A DNA stretch of 48,498 nucleotides. Origin: an uncultured Prevotella sp. Its GTDB lineage: Bacteria; Bacteroidota; Bacteroidia; Bacteroidales; Bacteroidaceae. Where the stretch lies: assembly GCA_945875635.1 (NCBI GenBank), contig CAMCLD010000013.1:1-48498 (forward strand), in the 5' to 3' direction. The notes beneath the pieces are model-generated. The model was not told the DNA's origin and made no database searches. It worked only from the letters and a program-made list of their open reading frames with translations. Of the stretch, positions 25,950 to 34,367 are shown piece after piece (position 1 is the first letter of the stretch; the number at the start of each line of letters is the position of its first letter). The position numbers were made by a program, and so were the translations under genes.

Positions 25950-26894
25950 CTATAGCGAGAAAGCCGCATTGATGATGATGGAACTTGCCGAGACATGGAA
26001 TTTACCGTATGCAACATTAATCTTGAAACGGTCAAGGTTGACACCAGCTCCCAGTGTAAGACCGGCTCCATGACTGCTCTCGTCCTCAAAGTCCTGTATC
26101 TTCATCTCATCGTTCCGGCGGAAATTGTAACCTGCTCCTGCCCATATAGACTCAGAGAACAGAATGTCAGCACCAAGACATATATGGTTCCTGAAGGAGT
26201 AATCGTAGTGGGTCATGTCAACAAGAGTGGCAGACACCCTTACCGGAAGTGCTGCGAATGTCTTGCTTGCACCAATCTGCAGGTCGATAGGCATCTTGTT
26301 GTATTCCTCATCGTAGGCTTTGATTTCACCTCCAAGGTTTTTCACTACAGCAGACAGCGACCATTCCCTGTCAGGGTCGTAATAGTTTATGCCAAGATCG
26401 ACACCCATAGCCATGGAAGAATAGTCTCCAATATACGACAATGCCATCTTTGCAGTTATTCCTCCTACTATACGCTCGGACAACTGATATGCAAATGTGC
26501 CGCTTATGGCTATGTCGCTTGCAGAGAACTCACCATCCTGTATGTCGTTCTCGTCAGTCCTCTTCATCTTGCCATAGTTCATGTATTGTATTCCGCCAGC
26601 AATCGTGGCTTTCTCTTTTACGATTTTTGTGAATGAAGCACTGGCATAATTGGCACCTTCCATATAGTTCATGTAGTTCAAGCCTATTGTCTTGTCAGAT
26701 ACAGAGGCGGCAAGGGCTGGATTTGAGAATGTCAGCGATGCGTCATCCTCTATTATCGTTATGTTCTCTCCTCCAAGAGCTGCCGCATGTGCACTTACCG
26801 GCAACCGCAGGTAATTATATCCTGTCTGGCTTTCCTGTGCGTATGTCAAGGTGGAAATAAAGGCAATAAACAGTGCCAATATAATTTTTTTCAT
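25950..26894 (-). CDS. porQ: T9SS outer-membrane protein PorQ
   Basis: This is a 314-residue outer-membrane beta-barrel of the PorV/PorQ type. It has a signal peptide ending TYAQ (about residue 20), then the family opening YNYLRLPVSAHAAALGGENITIIEDDASLTFSNPAL. Alternating strands run to a final aromatic-flanked INAAFSL. In Porphyromonas, PorQ helps PorU/PorV/PorZ attach T9SS cargo to the surface. cmk follows on the same strand. Together with porW and porX nearby it shows that this genome encodes a T9SS, though core genes (porK, L, M, N, sov) are outside the window. Confidence 0.9.
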   Translation of the reverse strand: MKKIILALFIAFISTLTYAQESQTGYNYLRLPVSAHAAALGGENITIIEDDASLTFSNPALAASVSDKTIGLNYMNYMEGANYASASFTKIVKEKATIAGGIQYMNYGKMKRTDENDIQDGEFSASDIAISGTFAYQLSERIVGGITAKMALSYIGDYSSMAMGVDLGINYYDPDREWSLSAVVKNLGGEIKAYDEEYNKMPIDLQIGASKTFAALPVRVSATLVDMTHYDYSFRNHICLGADILFSESIWAGAGYNFRRNDEMKIQDFEDESSHGAGLTLGAGVNLDRFKINVAYGKFHVSASSIIINAAFSL

Positions 26895-26916
26895 CTATTT
26901 TAATCAATTTTCTATG

Positions 26917-26924
26917 CAAAGATA
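26917..26924 (-). promoter_or_regulatory. Probable -7 element for porQ
   Basis: TATCTTTG on the minus strand, 22 bases before the porQ ATG, matches TAnnTTTG exactly. A good -33 element at 20-base spacing is absent. Confidence 0.45.
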
Positions 26925-27059
26925 ATGCTTTTTCCAAATATCTATGTTAATTTTGTCTCAGATTTGGCATGTAAATGGAAAAGTCCATGTCACATGTCAT
27001 GTCAAGACTGACTTAATAACGGATAATTTCTAACTTTAGTGTGTTTCTTACCATTGGAA

Positions 27060-27782
27060 ATGAAGAAAAGTAATAGCGTGGATTTGGAAAGCAGAAAGCG
27101 TACAGCCTTTCTGCTGGGACTGAATCTTGCACTGGCACTGCTGCTGGCAGCCCTTGAATATACTGCTCATCCTTCCATGGATGCTGACAGCGAGGACATA
27201 CCTGATGAATTTGCTGAGGAAATGGAAACACTGAAGGCTCCGGATATAAAGGACATGGTGGCTGTGATGGAGCCTGTGGCGTCGGTTCCTGCCGTTACGG
27301 AAAAGGTGACAGAGTCTGCCAATGCCTCTGCAAATAGTGTTGACAGGATAAACCTTGGTATAAAGTCTGATGGCATGGCTGCTGCACAGATGAAACTCGT
27401 TCCAGAGAAGGTGGAGCCAGCTGAGATATCCGCACTTCCTCCTGTCGTGCTTGACGATAAGGACAAGCCTCTCAACTGGAGAGTGGTGGAGGAACTGCCT
27501 GATTTCCCCGGTGGGATGGTTATGTTCATGAAATGGATTACTCAGAACCTGAAGTATCCACCTGCTGCCAAGACTCAGAAGATACAGGGTAAGGTTATTG
27601 TGCAGTTCGTAGTAAACAAGGATGGCTCGGTGTCAGATTGCAAGGTGGTAGGTCCTGTTCATCCACTGCTTGACCGAGAAGCATTGAGGGTGCTTGCCTT
27701 GATGCCGGAATGGAAACCGGGCACTATGGGAGGGAAACCTTGCCGCACGCTTTTTGCCATGCCCGTAGTATTCCGACTATAG
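27060..27782 (+). CDS. TonB energy-transducing protein
   Basis: The protein has 240 residues. There is a cytoplasmic basic N-terminus, one membrane anchor at about residues 17-34 (FLLGLNLALALLLAALEY), an Ala/Pro/Val-rich periplasmic linker, and a TonB C-terminal domain from about 155 (LPDFPGGMVMFMKWITQNLK...YPPAA, then GKVIVQFVVNKDGSVSDCKV and MPEWKPG). It transmits proton-motive energy from ExbB/ExbD to outer-membrane receptors such as SusC. The ATG at 27060 is preferred over the in-frame ATG at 27039 because it leaves the usual short basic head. It lies 4 kb from an exbB/exbD cluster in the same orientation, so they may be partners. Confidence 0.92.
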   Translation: MKKSNSVDLESRKRTAFLLGLNLALALLLAALEYTAHPSMDADSEDIPDEFAEEMETLKAPDIKDMVAVMEPVASVPAVTEKVTESANASANSVDRINLGIKSDGMAAAQMKLVPEKVEPAEISALPPVVLDDKDKPLNWRVVEELPDFPGGMVMFMKWITQNLKYPPAAKTQKIQGKVIVQFVVNKDGSVSDCKVVGPVHPLLDREALRVLALMPEWKPGTMGGKPCRTLFAMPVVFRL

Positions 27783-27794
27783 CAGGTTGCTAAA

Positions 27795-27850
27795 TTCAAC
27801 TCGTCAACTTGTTTTCTCGCAAAGTCAAAGGAAACTACTTACAACTTGCA
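27795..27850. repeat. Octamer-type repeat fragment
   Basis: ACTCGTCA, ACTTGTTT and TCTCGCAA follow at 8-base steps, then ACTACTTACAACTTGC. These are the same words as in the foldbacks at 3155, 6803 and 13566. It fills most of the gap between the TonB and prenyl synthase genes. Confidence 0.5.
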
Positions 27851-27882
27851 GGAGACATACGAAGCTTAAGAAAACTTAATAT

Positions 27883-28866
27883 ATGGATATGAAAACATCA
27901 GAAGAATTATTGTCAATGTTCAACGGTTATCTCCATGCGTTGCCATACAACAGGCAACCAGAGAGTCTGTATGAACCAATAAAGTATGTGCTCTCAATAG
28001 GTGGAAAGCGCATCAGGCCAGTGCTGATGCTTTTGGCATATAATCTGTACAAGGATGATGTGGAGAGTATTCTGGCACCGGCAGCAGCCATAGAGACATA
28101 TCATAACTACACGTTGTTGCATGATGACTTGATGGACAATGCTCCAATGAGAAGAGGCAAGCAGACGGTACACACCAAATGGAATCCCAACACAGCCATT
28201 CTGTCTGGTGACTCAATGCTTGTCCTTGCCTATCAGCGTATGGCACAATGTGAACCTCGTCTGCTTGCAGAGGTAATGCAGCTGTTTACTGAGACAGCGT
28301 TGCAGATTGGAGAGGGACAACAGTATGACATGGAGTTCGAGAATCGCAATGATGTGACAGAGGATGAATATATAGAGATGATAAGGTTGAAGACAAGTGT
28401 ACTTCTTGCCTGTTCTCTGAAAATCGGTGCCATCCTTGCCGGTGCTCCTGCATCTGATGCAGAAGCATTGTATAAGTTTGGAGAAACGATAGGACTTGCC
28501 TTCCAGCTTCAAGACGACTGCCTTGACGTATATGGAGACCCGGCTGTATTTGGAAAGGCAACAGGTGGGGACATCCTTTGCAACAAGAAGACTTACATGT
28601 TAATCAATGCTTTCCTGATGGCAAATGACGAGCAACGTTCCCAGCTTGAACATTGGACATCCATTACTGATACAGATAATCCGCAGCAGAAAATAAAGGA
28701 GGTTACAAGACTATATGACAATATAGGTGTCAGACGGCTTGCAGAGGACAAGATAAGTGAGCTTTATGATAGCGCAAGGAAGTATCTGGCACTTGTGGGT
28801 GTAGCACCAGAACGCAAGAAGGAACTTGATGCATATGCATCATGGATGATGAAAAGAAGCCTATGA
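27883..28866 (+). CDS. Polyprenyl (isoprenyl) diphosphate synthase
   Basis: This is a 327-residue trans-prenyl synthase that joins IPP units to allylic diphosphates. Motifs are GGKRIRP at 40-46, the first Asp-rich motif DDLMD at 81-85, and the second DDCLD at 211-215. DDxxD without the bacterial FPP-synthase insertion, plus Tyr76 five residues upstream, points to a short-chain or C20-type product, but chain length cannot be settled from sequence. It would feed quinone or undecaprenyl synthesis. It overlaps tatD by 4 bases. ATG at 27889 is an alternative start. Confidence 0.9.
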   Translation: MDMKTSEELLSMFNGYLHALPYNRQPESLYEPIKYVLSIGGKRIRPVLMLLAYNLYKDDVESILAPAAAIETYHNYTLLHDDLMDNAPMRRGKQTVHTKWNPNTAILSGDSMLVLAYQRMAQCEPRLLAEVMQLFTETALQIGEGQQYDMEFENRNDVTEDEYIEMIRLKTSVLLACSLKIGAILAGAPASDAEALYKFGETIGLAFQLQDDCLDVYGDPAVFGKATGGDILCNKKTYMLINAFLMANDEQRSQLEHWTSITDTDNPQQKIKEVTRLYDNIGVRRLAEDKISELYDSARKYLALVGVAPERKKELDAYASWMMKRSL

Positions 28867-29648
28867 GCAGTCTGAGATTTATAGACACACATGCGCATAT
28901 CGACGGAGAGGAGTTTGATTGCGACCGCAATGAGGTGATAGCAAGGGCAAAAGCTGAAGGGGTGACCAATATCTTCGTACCGGCTATTGATTATGCCACG
29001 TCTGAAAGAGCCTTGCAGATGTCTTCGAAATACGAGGACTTTCTTTATTCCATGGTAGGGCTTCACCCTGAGGAGGTGGACGAGAACTGGGAAAGACAGT
29101 TGGAATATATAAAACCGCTTCTTGCTGATCCTCGTTGCATTGCCATTGGAGAAGTGGGACTTGATTATTATTGGAGCAGAGAACATGCGGAAGAGCAACT
29201 TGCGGCATTCGAGACACAAGTGAGATGGTCGGTGGATACACGACTGCCTCTTGCCATCCATTGCAGGAAAGCTCAAAACGAGATGGTTGGTGTTATGCGA
29301 AAGTACAGAAATGATTTGCCAGGTGGAATATTCCATTGTTTTACAGGCAATGAGCGCGAGGCAGAGGAATTGCTCTCCTTCCCCCAGTTCGCACTTGGAA
29401 TAGGTGGCGTGCTCACCTTCAAGAAAAGTCATCTGCCTGAAGTGTTGCCTTCAACAGTACCTCTTGACAGGATTGTTGTAGAGACAGACTCACCCTACAT
29501 GGCACCAGTGCCTTATCGTGGAAAAAGGAACGAGAGTGCTTTTGCAGTAGAGGTAGTGAGGAAACTGGCAGACATCTATTGCACTACAGAGGAAGAGATA
29601 GGCAGAATAACTACAGATAATGTGCACAGGATATTTTTCCGCAGTTAA
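28863..29648 (+). CDS. TatD family metal-dependent hydrolase
   Basis: This is a 261-residue TIM-barrel DNase/hydrolase. Metal ligands are visible in DTHAHIDG (His10, His12), GEVGLDYYW, AIHCRKA, FHCFTGN and ETDSPYMAP. Members degrade DNA 3' ends or act in quality control. The start at 28863 overlaps the prenyl synthase stop by 4 bases (ATGA), so coupled translation is likely; the in-frame ATG at 28842 would give a 7-residue non-family extension. tRNA-Ser follows 70 bases later. Confidence 0.92.
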   Translation: MSSLRFIDTHAHIDGEEFDCDRNEVIARAKAEGVTNIFVPAIDYATSERALQMSSKYEDFLYSMVGLHPEEVDENWERQLEYIKPLLADPRCIAIGEVGLDYYWSREHAEEQLAAFETQVRWSVDTRLPLAIHCRKAQNEMVGVMRKYRNDLPGGIFHCFTGNEREAEELLSFPQFALGIGGVLTFKKSHLPEVLPSTVPLDRIVVETDSPYMAPVPYRGKRNESAFAVEVVRKLADIYCTTEEEIGRITTDNVHRIFFRS

Positions 29649-29672
29649 AATATATTAAATATAGTATCGGTA

Positions 29673-29705
29673 TTGAGAGTAATAGAACTAAAAACACTAA
29701 TTTTG
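29673..29705 (+). promoter_or_regulatory. Promoter for tRNA-Ser
   Basis: TTG (29673-29675), 22 bases, then TAATTTTG (29698-29705). The -7 box is a full match; the spacing is 2 bases longer than ideal. The tRNA starts 13 bases later. Confidence 0.6.
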
Positions 29706-29718
29706 CAATCCGAAACAG

Positions 29719-29806
29719 GGAAAGGTGCTCGAGTGGTTGAAGAGGCACGCCTGGAAAGCGTGTAAACGTCAAAAGCGTTTCGGGGGTTCGAATCCCCCTC
29801 TTTCCG
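29719..29806 (+). tRNA. tRNA-Ser (GGA)
   Basis: This 88-base tRNA has the long variable arm of serine isoacceptors. The acceptor GGAAAGG pairs with TCTTTCC, with discriminator G at 29806. Anticodon stem CACGC/GCGTG holds loop CTGGAAA, giving anticodon GGA. The T arm is GGGGGTTCGAATCCCCC. CCA is not encoded. Confidence 0.95.
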
Positions 29807-29900
29807 CAAGCGGATTATACCTTTAGTAATGCGCCATAGCAAGTGAATTGTTCTCCAATACATGCTTTATGGATTCATTCTAATTTTTTTTTCTTTTGGT

Positions 29901-30797
29901 ATGAAGAATTCAGTTTTTCCTTTAAGAATAATAATGGTATTGTCAATGGTGGTGATGATAGCACTCCTTTGCGTCCCTTCTGTAATCTGTGCCCAGTCGC
30001 CAGGTGAGGGAAAGGAAGTCCCAATCTCCCATCCAGACACATTGGGCATTTCCAGCAAAGACACGATAGACCTTGATGATGACACCCTTGCTCTTGACTC
30101 TGTGGCATCCGTGCCTCTTGATGTGGTTGACAATGGTGGCTTCTACAAGTCTTTGAAAAGGAAGTTCATAGAGGGCAATGCCGGTTTTATGTCCCTTGTG
30201 GCGCTTGCACTCATCATTGGTCTTGCTTTCTGTATTGAAAGGATAATATACCTTTCAATGTCTGAGATTGATGCCAAGAAATTCATGAGAGACATAGAGA
30301 AGAGAATAAAGAGCAAAGACAAGGAAAGCGCAATGGCACTATGCGAAAAGACACGTGGTCCTGTAGCCTTGATATGCGGACGTGGACTCCAGCATAGTGA
30401 TGAAAGCCTTGAGGTGATAGAACGTACGATAAGTTCCTATGGTTCTGTACAGGCAGCCAACCTTGAGAGAGGCTGTTCATGGATAACGCTCTTTATTGCA
30501 ATGGCTCCTTCGCTTGGTTTCCTTGGAACGGTGATAGGCATGGTAATGTCTTTCGACCAGATTCAGATGGCAGGAGACATTAACCCCACCATCGTGGCAT
30601 CAGGCATGAAAGTAGCTCTAATCACTACTATCTTCGGCATTATCGTTGCACTTGTGCTGCAGCTGTTCTATAACTACATCCTTTCAAAGATAGAACATAT
30701 AACAGCCCAGATGGAGGAGTCGGCTATTACTTTCCTTGACATAATGGCTGCCATGAAAATGGATGAGGAAGGAGTTAATGGCAATACCAGCGCTTAG
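29901..30797 (+). CDS. MotA/TolQ/ExbB proton channel family protein
   Basis: The protein has 298 residues. Unusually for ExbB it begins with a signal-like segment (MKNSVFPLRI to VICAQS) and an acidic periplasmic stretch of about 60 residues. The ExbB core follows, with membrane helices near 110-130 (SLVALALIIGLAFCIERIIYL), 190-215 (WITLFIAMAPSLGFLGTVIGMV) and 230-255. With ExbD it forms the proton-driven stator for TonB. Starts at 29862 and 29934 are also possible; 29901 gives the best signal segment. An unknown membrane protein gene and two exbD genes follow in a tightly coupled run. Confidence 0.9.
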   Translation: MKNSVFPLRIIMVLSMVVMIALLCVPSVICAQSPGEGKEVPISHPDTLGISSKDTIDLDDDTLALDSVASVPLDVVDNGGFYKSLKRKFIEGNAGFMSLVALALIIGLAFCIERIIYLSMSEIDAKKFMRDIEKRIKSKDKESAMALCEKTRGPVALICGRGLQHSDESLEVIERTISSYGSVQAANLERGCSWITLFIAMAPSLGFLGTVIGMVMSFDQIQMAGDINPTIVASGMKVALITTIFGIIVALVLQLFYNYILSKIEHITAQMEESAITFLDIMAAMKMDEEGVNGNTSA

Positions 30798-30820
30798 GTG
30801 AATGATGGAGGTGTAGCATT

Positions 30821-31354
30821 ATGAAGCGTCTCGATTTAAAAAACATACTGCATGGCAGTAAACTTCCGTCGTTGATACTGTATTCTTTTACAGCTGTTAC
30901 AACGGTGGTCTTTCTGGCATTCTTCCTCGTAGGGTTTGATAGACCGGATGCAGAGCATCCGGCATACAATGCCCCGCAGTTTACTGACCTGCTGTTAATA
31001 TATGGTATCGTGGTTGTTGTGCTGGCTTTAGTCGTGCTTATTTTGTCGATAGTTCTATCGTTGCGCAAAAGGCAAAAGATAACGCCTGAGGAACGACTGC
31101 AAAGGCGAATCCGCATCAGTGTAACATCGTTCGCATTCTTTGTGGCAATTCTTTTCCTTTCTTTCTCGTCATCATCTGCGATAATGGTAAACGGAAAGGT
31201 ATTTGATAATATATTCTGGCTCAAGACATCTGGTGTACTCGTCTCTACATCCATAGTTATGATGTTGGCGACAATCGTTGCCGCAGCTTATGGTATGACA
31301 AGATATTACCGGAAAAGGGACAGAAGTGTTGACATGGAGGACATCAGCCTATGA
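30821..31354 (+). CDS. Unknown four-helix membrane protein in ExbB-ExbD cluster
   Basis: The protein has 177 residues with four predicted membrane segments near 17-38, 58-82, 99-120 and 133-158. A basic loop RKRQKITPEERLQRRIRIS lies between the second and third. The C-terminus is basic then acidic (RYYRKRDRSVDMEDISL). I do not recognise a named domain. It lies between exbB (23-base gap) and exbD (4-base overlap), so it is very likely translated in step with them and may be a stator component or assembly factor. Confidence 0.75.
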   Translation: MKRLDLKNILHGSKLPSLILYSFTAVTTVVFLAFFLVGFDRPDAEHPAYNAPQFTDLLLIYGIVVVVLALVVLILSIVLSLRKRQKITPEERLQRRIRISVTSFAFFVAILFLSFSSSSAIMVNGKVFDNIFWLKTSGVLVSTSIVMMLATIVAAAYGMTRYYRKRDRSVDMEDISL

Positions 31355-31881
31355 TGGAGCCAAGATTCAGACGCAAGCAAGTGCCAGCTTTAAACACTGC
31401 ATCGACAAGCGACATCTCATTCATGTTGCTTATATTCTTCCTTGTCACGACATCTATGAATCTTGACAAAGGACTTCCCAGGATTCTCCCTCCTGCCGCT
31501 CCCTCAGAACAGGTTGAATCTCAGGTCGATAAAGGCTCACTTCTTAGAATTAGCATATCCAGTAACGGTGATGTGAAGTGTGATGGAAGAAAGGTAGATA
31601 TGAAGCAGTTGTCTTTATATATATCAAGGCATGTGACAAACAGGGGCAAGAAACATGTCGTCCAGCTTGAGACTTCCAGAAAAGCGAAATACGACAATTA
31701 TTTTCAGGTTCAGCAGGTTATAGTGTCAACCTATCGCAGACTGAGGGAGGAATGGGCTGTAAGACATCTACACAAACGACTTGCATACTGCTCGGCTGCT
31801 GAAGTCAGGCTTGTAAGGGAAAATGTTCCTCAGAAAGTAGCTGAGATATATGCAAATGTAGAAGAGGAGGATGGGAGATGA
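31351..31881 (+). CDS. ExbD/TolR family biopolymer transport protein, first copy
   Basis: The protein has 176 residues. A basic N-terminus (RFRRKQVPALNTASTSD) leads into one membrane helix near 21-37 (ISFMLLIFFLVTTSM). The essential family Asp sits at Asp21 at the start of that helix, and a periplasmic domain follows. ExbD forms the proton path of the TonB motor. It is overlapped on both sides by neighbouring genes (4 bases each), so all are made from one transcript. The C-terminal part from about 130 is longer than usual. Confidence 0.9.
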   Translation: MMEPRFRRKQVPALNTASTSDISFMLLIFFLVTTSMNLDKGLPRILPPAAPSEQVESQVDKGSLLRISISSNGDVKCDGRKVDMKQLSLYISRHVTNRGKKHVVQLETSRKAKYDNYFQVQQVIVSTYRRLREEWAVRHLHKRLAYCSAAEVRLVRENVPQKVAEIYANVEEEDGR

Positions 31882-32330
31882 GTATGTTTCTTAAAAAACG
31901 CAGGAGCGTGCCAGGACTTAACACATCGTCCTTGCCAGACCTCATTTTCACGGTACTTTTTTTCTTCATGATAGTGACACACATGAGAACAGACAATCCT
32001 CGCGTGAAATATACAGAGCCCAGAGGTACCGAACTGTCAAAGCTGCCCAACCGACCAACTGTTTATCGCATTTTCATTGGGAAGGAAGTGACAGAAGGAA
32101 GCTATAGAATACAATTGAACGACAAATTTGTTTCAATTGCAGATATTGAAGACTTCTTTGTACAGGAAAAGGAGCATCTGTCTCCTTCTGATGCCGAGAG
32201 TATTACGGTTTCTATAAAGGCGGACAGAAATGTTGACATGGGTGTCATAACAGATGTAAAGCAGGCGTTAAGGCGAGCAAATGTGCTTAAAATATCGTAT
32301 TCGGCTGTTCAGATTGAAAAAAAACATTAA
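31878..32330 (+). CDS. ExbD/TolR family biopolymer transport protein, second copy
   Basis: This 150-residue ExbD is divergent from the first copy. The N-terminal KKRRSVPGLNTSSLPD leads into the helix LIFTVLFFFMIVTHM, with conserved Asp21 immediately before it. The periplasmic domain ends in KQALRRANVLKISYSAVQIE, typical of the family. Two ExbD proteins per ExbB are common in Bacteroidetes and may form a heterodimer in the channel. No terminator hairpin follows. Confidence 0.9.
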   Translation: MSMFLKKRRSVPGLNTSSLPDLIFTVLFFFMIVTHMRTDNPRVKYTEPRGTELSKLPNRPTVYRIFIGKEVTEGSYRIQLNDKFVSIADIEDFFVQEKEHLSPSDAESITVSIKADRNVDMGVITDVKQALRRANVLKISYSAVQIEKKH

Positions 32331-32376
32331 AATCATAGGATTTTCATCCAATTTTGGTTGCTTTTATGTCAATGTG

Positions 32377-32408
32377 TTGTGTTGTTTTAGTAATATTTTA
32401 TATCTTTG
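32377..32408 (+). promoter_or_regulatory. Promoter for the lrp-type gene
   Basis: TTG (32377-32379), 21 bases, then TATCTTTG (32401-32408). This implies a leader of about 130 bases before the ATG at 32548. No recognisable riboswitch fold was seen in that leader. Confidence 0.6.
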
Positions 32409-32547
32409 CAAGATAAATATAACTAATATTTGCGGTTCGATGGTAAGATGTTACGATTTGTAATCTCATTCCTTGATTATAGATTGTAAGATTTCCGTAT
32501 CATATATGTAACCAAACAAGACTGTATAATTAATATTATTAATAACA

Positions 32548-33054
32548 ATGGCACATAGAAGTTTAGACAAGTTAGACAAGAAAATCCTCCATCTCATAGC
32601 GGAGGATGCAAGGATTCCTTTCCTTGAGGTGGCACGTTCATGCAATGTTAGCGGTGCCGCTATTCATCAGCGTATTCAGAAACTCACAAATCTCGGAGTG
32701 CTTAAAGGCTCACAGTTTGTAATTGACCCAGAGAAGATTGGTTACGAGACGTGTGCTTATGTGGGACTGTATCTTAAGAATCCAGAGGATTTCGACAATG
32801 TGGTGTCTGCTTTGAGAAAGATTCCAGAGGTTGTGGAGTGCCATTATACAACTGGAGGCTATGACTTGTTTATAAAGATATATGCAATCAATAACCATCA
32901 TCTTCTTAATATCATCCACGACAAGCTACAGCCGTTGGGACTATCGAGAAGTGAGACTATAATTTCTTTCAATGCCGTTATTGACAGGCCTCTGCCCGTT
33001 ATTGACCTTCCTGCTGTGGAGAGAGATGATGAGGACGATGATGACGAGGAATAA
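32548..33054 (+). CDS. Lrp/AsnC family transcriptional regulator
   Basis: The protein has 168 residues. The N-terminal winged HTH spans about residues 5-60 (LDKLDKKILHLIAEDARIPF, then VSGAAIHQRIQKL). The RAM/AsnC ligand-binding domain spans about 70-145 (ETCAYVGLYLKNPEDFDNVV, TTGGYDLFIKIYA). Such regulators form octamers or dimers and sense amino acids, often leucine. The family often controls branched-chain amino-acid genes, and an ilv operon lies 9.6 kb downstream; a link is inference only. The protein ends in a run of acidic residues (RDDEDDDDEE), an odd tail for a DNA-binding protein. Confidence 0.93.
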   Translation: MAHRSLDKLDKKILHLIAEDARIPFLEVARSCNVSGAAIHQRIQKLTNLGVLKGSQFVIDPEKIGYETCAYVGLYLKNPEDFDNVVSALRKIPEVVECHYTTGGYDLFIKIYAINNHHLLNIIHDKLQPLGLSRSETIISFNAVIDRPLPVIDLPAVERDDEDDDDEE

Positions 33055-33171
33055 TTTTTTTTTTTGCGGTATTCAATACAACTGGTAAATAATTTACGCT
33101 TTGACAACTGAATTTGTTAGATTGACGGATGATTGTCCATATATTATTCCTCTGATTCTCAATAGCGGAAG

Positions 33172-33179
33172 TATATTTG
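33172..33179 (+). promoter_or_regulatory. Probable -7 element for the 33222 gene
   Basis: TATATTTG matches TAnnTTTG. It overlaps the earliest in-frame ATG (33177), so that ATG cannot be in the transcript and the GTG at 33222 is favoured. The -33 box is weak. Confidence 0.5.
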
Positions 33180-33221
33180 TACCGAAGTTTCAAACTGTTT
33201 ACCATAAATAAATCTGTTACT

Positions 33222-34367
33222 GTGAAAAGAAACATCATTTTAGTTCTCTGTCTGGCGATGGGATTGCTGACCATCTCGGCACAAGGGAAAAAGCCTGTAG
33301 CGAAGAAGACCACTACAGCAGCAGCGAAGAAGACCAACACGCAGGCTACCATAGCCATGGTTGACGCGGGAAGTGGCGTGTCGATGGAGAAGCCATTGGC
33401 TGAAGGTCCCGATACCCTCTACTTCATCAATCAGGTGAGCCGTTCCGTGTTGGCGGTGGACAAGAAGACCGGCAACATCAGTCAATACATTCCGGGAAAC
33501 CGCGAAAAGATGATTACTGCCATTGGACACGACGGCAAGGACCTCTACATGATGGTGACCAATGTCGGATTGGTGCGCTATGATGGCAATAGCCTCGCAA
33601 CGTCGTCCCTACTTTTCCACACGAACGACCCGGGTAAAGGTCTCATTGCTCATCAACGTGCGTTCGAAGGCATCGTGTTCTCACCCAACAAACGCTGGCT
33701 GGTGGCCTACGGTAGTGGTGCCATCCTGTTTGACCTGGCGAATGGAGCATGCAAACCTGTCAGGGAGTTCACCACCAGAAACGTAATGAACCTCTTCGTA
33801 TTTGACGATGGTTCGATGATTGTCGTCATGTCTGACTATATTGTATCTATACCCAACACGGCAGCAGCAACCATCAAGACATATCATGAGACAGAAGGTG
33901 GTGCAAAAATCTTCAAGTTTGACGATGATATTAAGGCTTCAGCCATCAAGGATGGTTATCTATATGCCGCCTGGAAGAGATGCATCACAAAGACTCCCTT
34001 CCCTTGGCAGGACATCAGTTGGGAGCAAGTATATCAGTTGGAAGGCAGCGACAACGGCTTTTGCAACTTCGCCATGGGACCGAACAGTATCATGGCCGAG
34101 TGCAGCGAGTACGGCAAGTATTACATGGAATGGCCATCAAACGATTTCTCTGGCACTCCGAAGGTGACAGACCATATTTCCACTCCCATCAAGGATCCTC
34201 TCACGACCTTACCGATGAAAATCCAGCGCAACAGCGACAGACTCCATTTCGACAATGAGGGGAACATCATCATGTATAGTTATAAATACCTTGACATCTA
34301 TAATCCCAATGGCATAAAGGGATATACCAACCTGAAGAATAAGAGAACAAAGTATAACGAAGAATAA
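33222..34367 (+). CDS. Exported protein of unknown function, possible beta-propeller
   Basis: The protein has 381 residues from a GTG start. It begins MKRNIILVLC and has a clean signal peptide ending TISAQG, then a Lys/Thr/Ala-rich linker (about 24-40). The mature part repeats short strands such as DTLYFINQVSRSVLAVDKKT, KDLYMMVTNVGLVRYDGNSL and LFVFDDGSMIVVMSDYIVSI. Their spacing fits a propeller of about 40-50 residues per blade. No catalytic motif or named domain is recognised. It stands alone between the Lrp gene and a 790-base gap holding repeats. Codon use looks more G/C-rich in third positions than its neighbours, which may signal acquisition. Confidence 0.65.
   Translation: MKRNIILVLCLAMGLLTISAQGKKPVAKKTTTAAAKKTNTQATIAMVDAGSGVSMEKPLAEGPDTLYFINQVSRSVLAVDKKTGNISQYIPGNREKMITAIGHDGKDLYMMVTNVGLVRYDGNSLATSSLLFHTNDPGKGLIAHQRAFEGIVFSPNKRWLVAYGSGAILFDLANGACKPVREFTTRNVMNLFVFDDGSMIVVMSDYIVSIPNTAAATIKTYHETEGGAKIFKFDDDIKASAIKDGYLYAAWKRCITKTPFPWQDISWEQVYQLEGSDNGFCNFAMGPNSIMAECSEYGKYYMEWPSNDFSGTPKVTDHISTPIKDPLTTLPMKIQRNSDRLHFDNEGNIIMYSYKYLDIYNPNGIKGYTNLKNKRTKYNEE

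Noticed and set aside
26000..26636. Plus-strand frame of about 210 codons opposite porQ
   Set aside because: It is antisense to porQ and has Cys/His-rich noise composition; porQ has a clear signal peptide and family motifs.
32281..32463. Small plus-strand frame after the second exbD
   Set aside because: It overlaps the lrp promoter and has no family-like or signal features.
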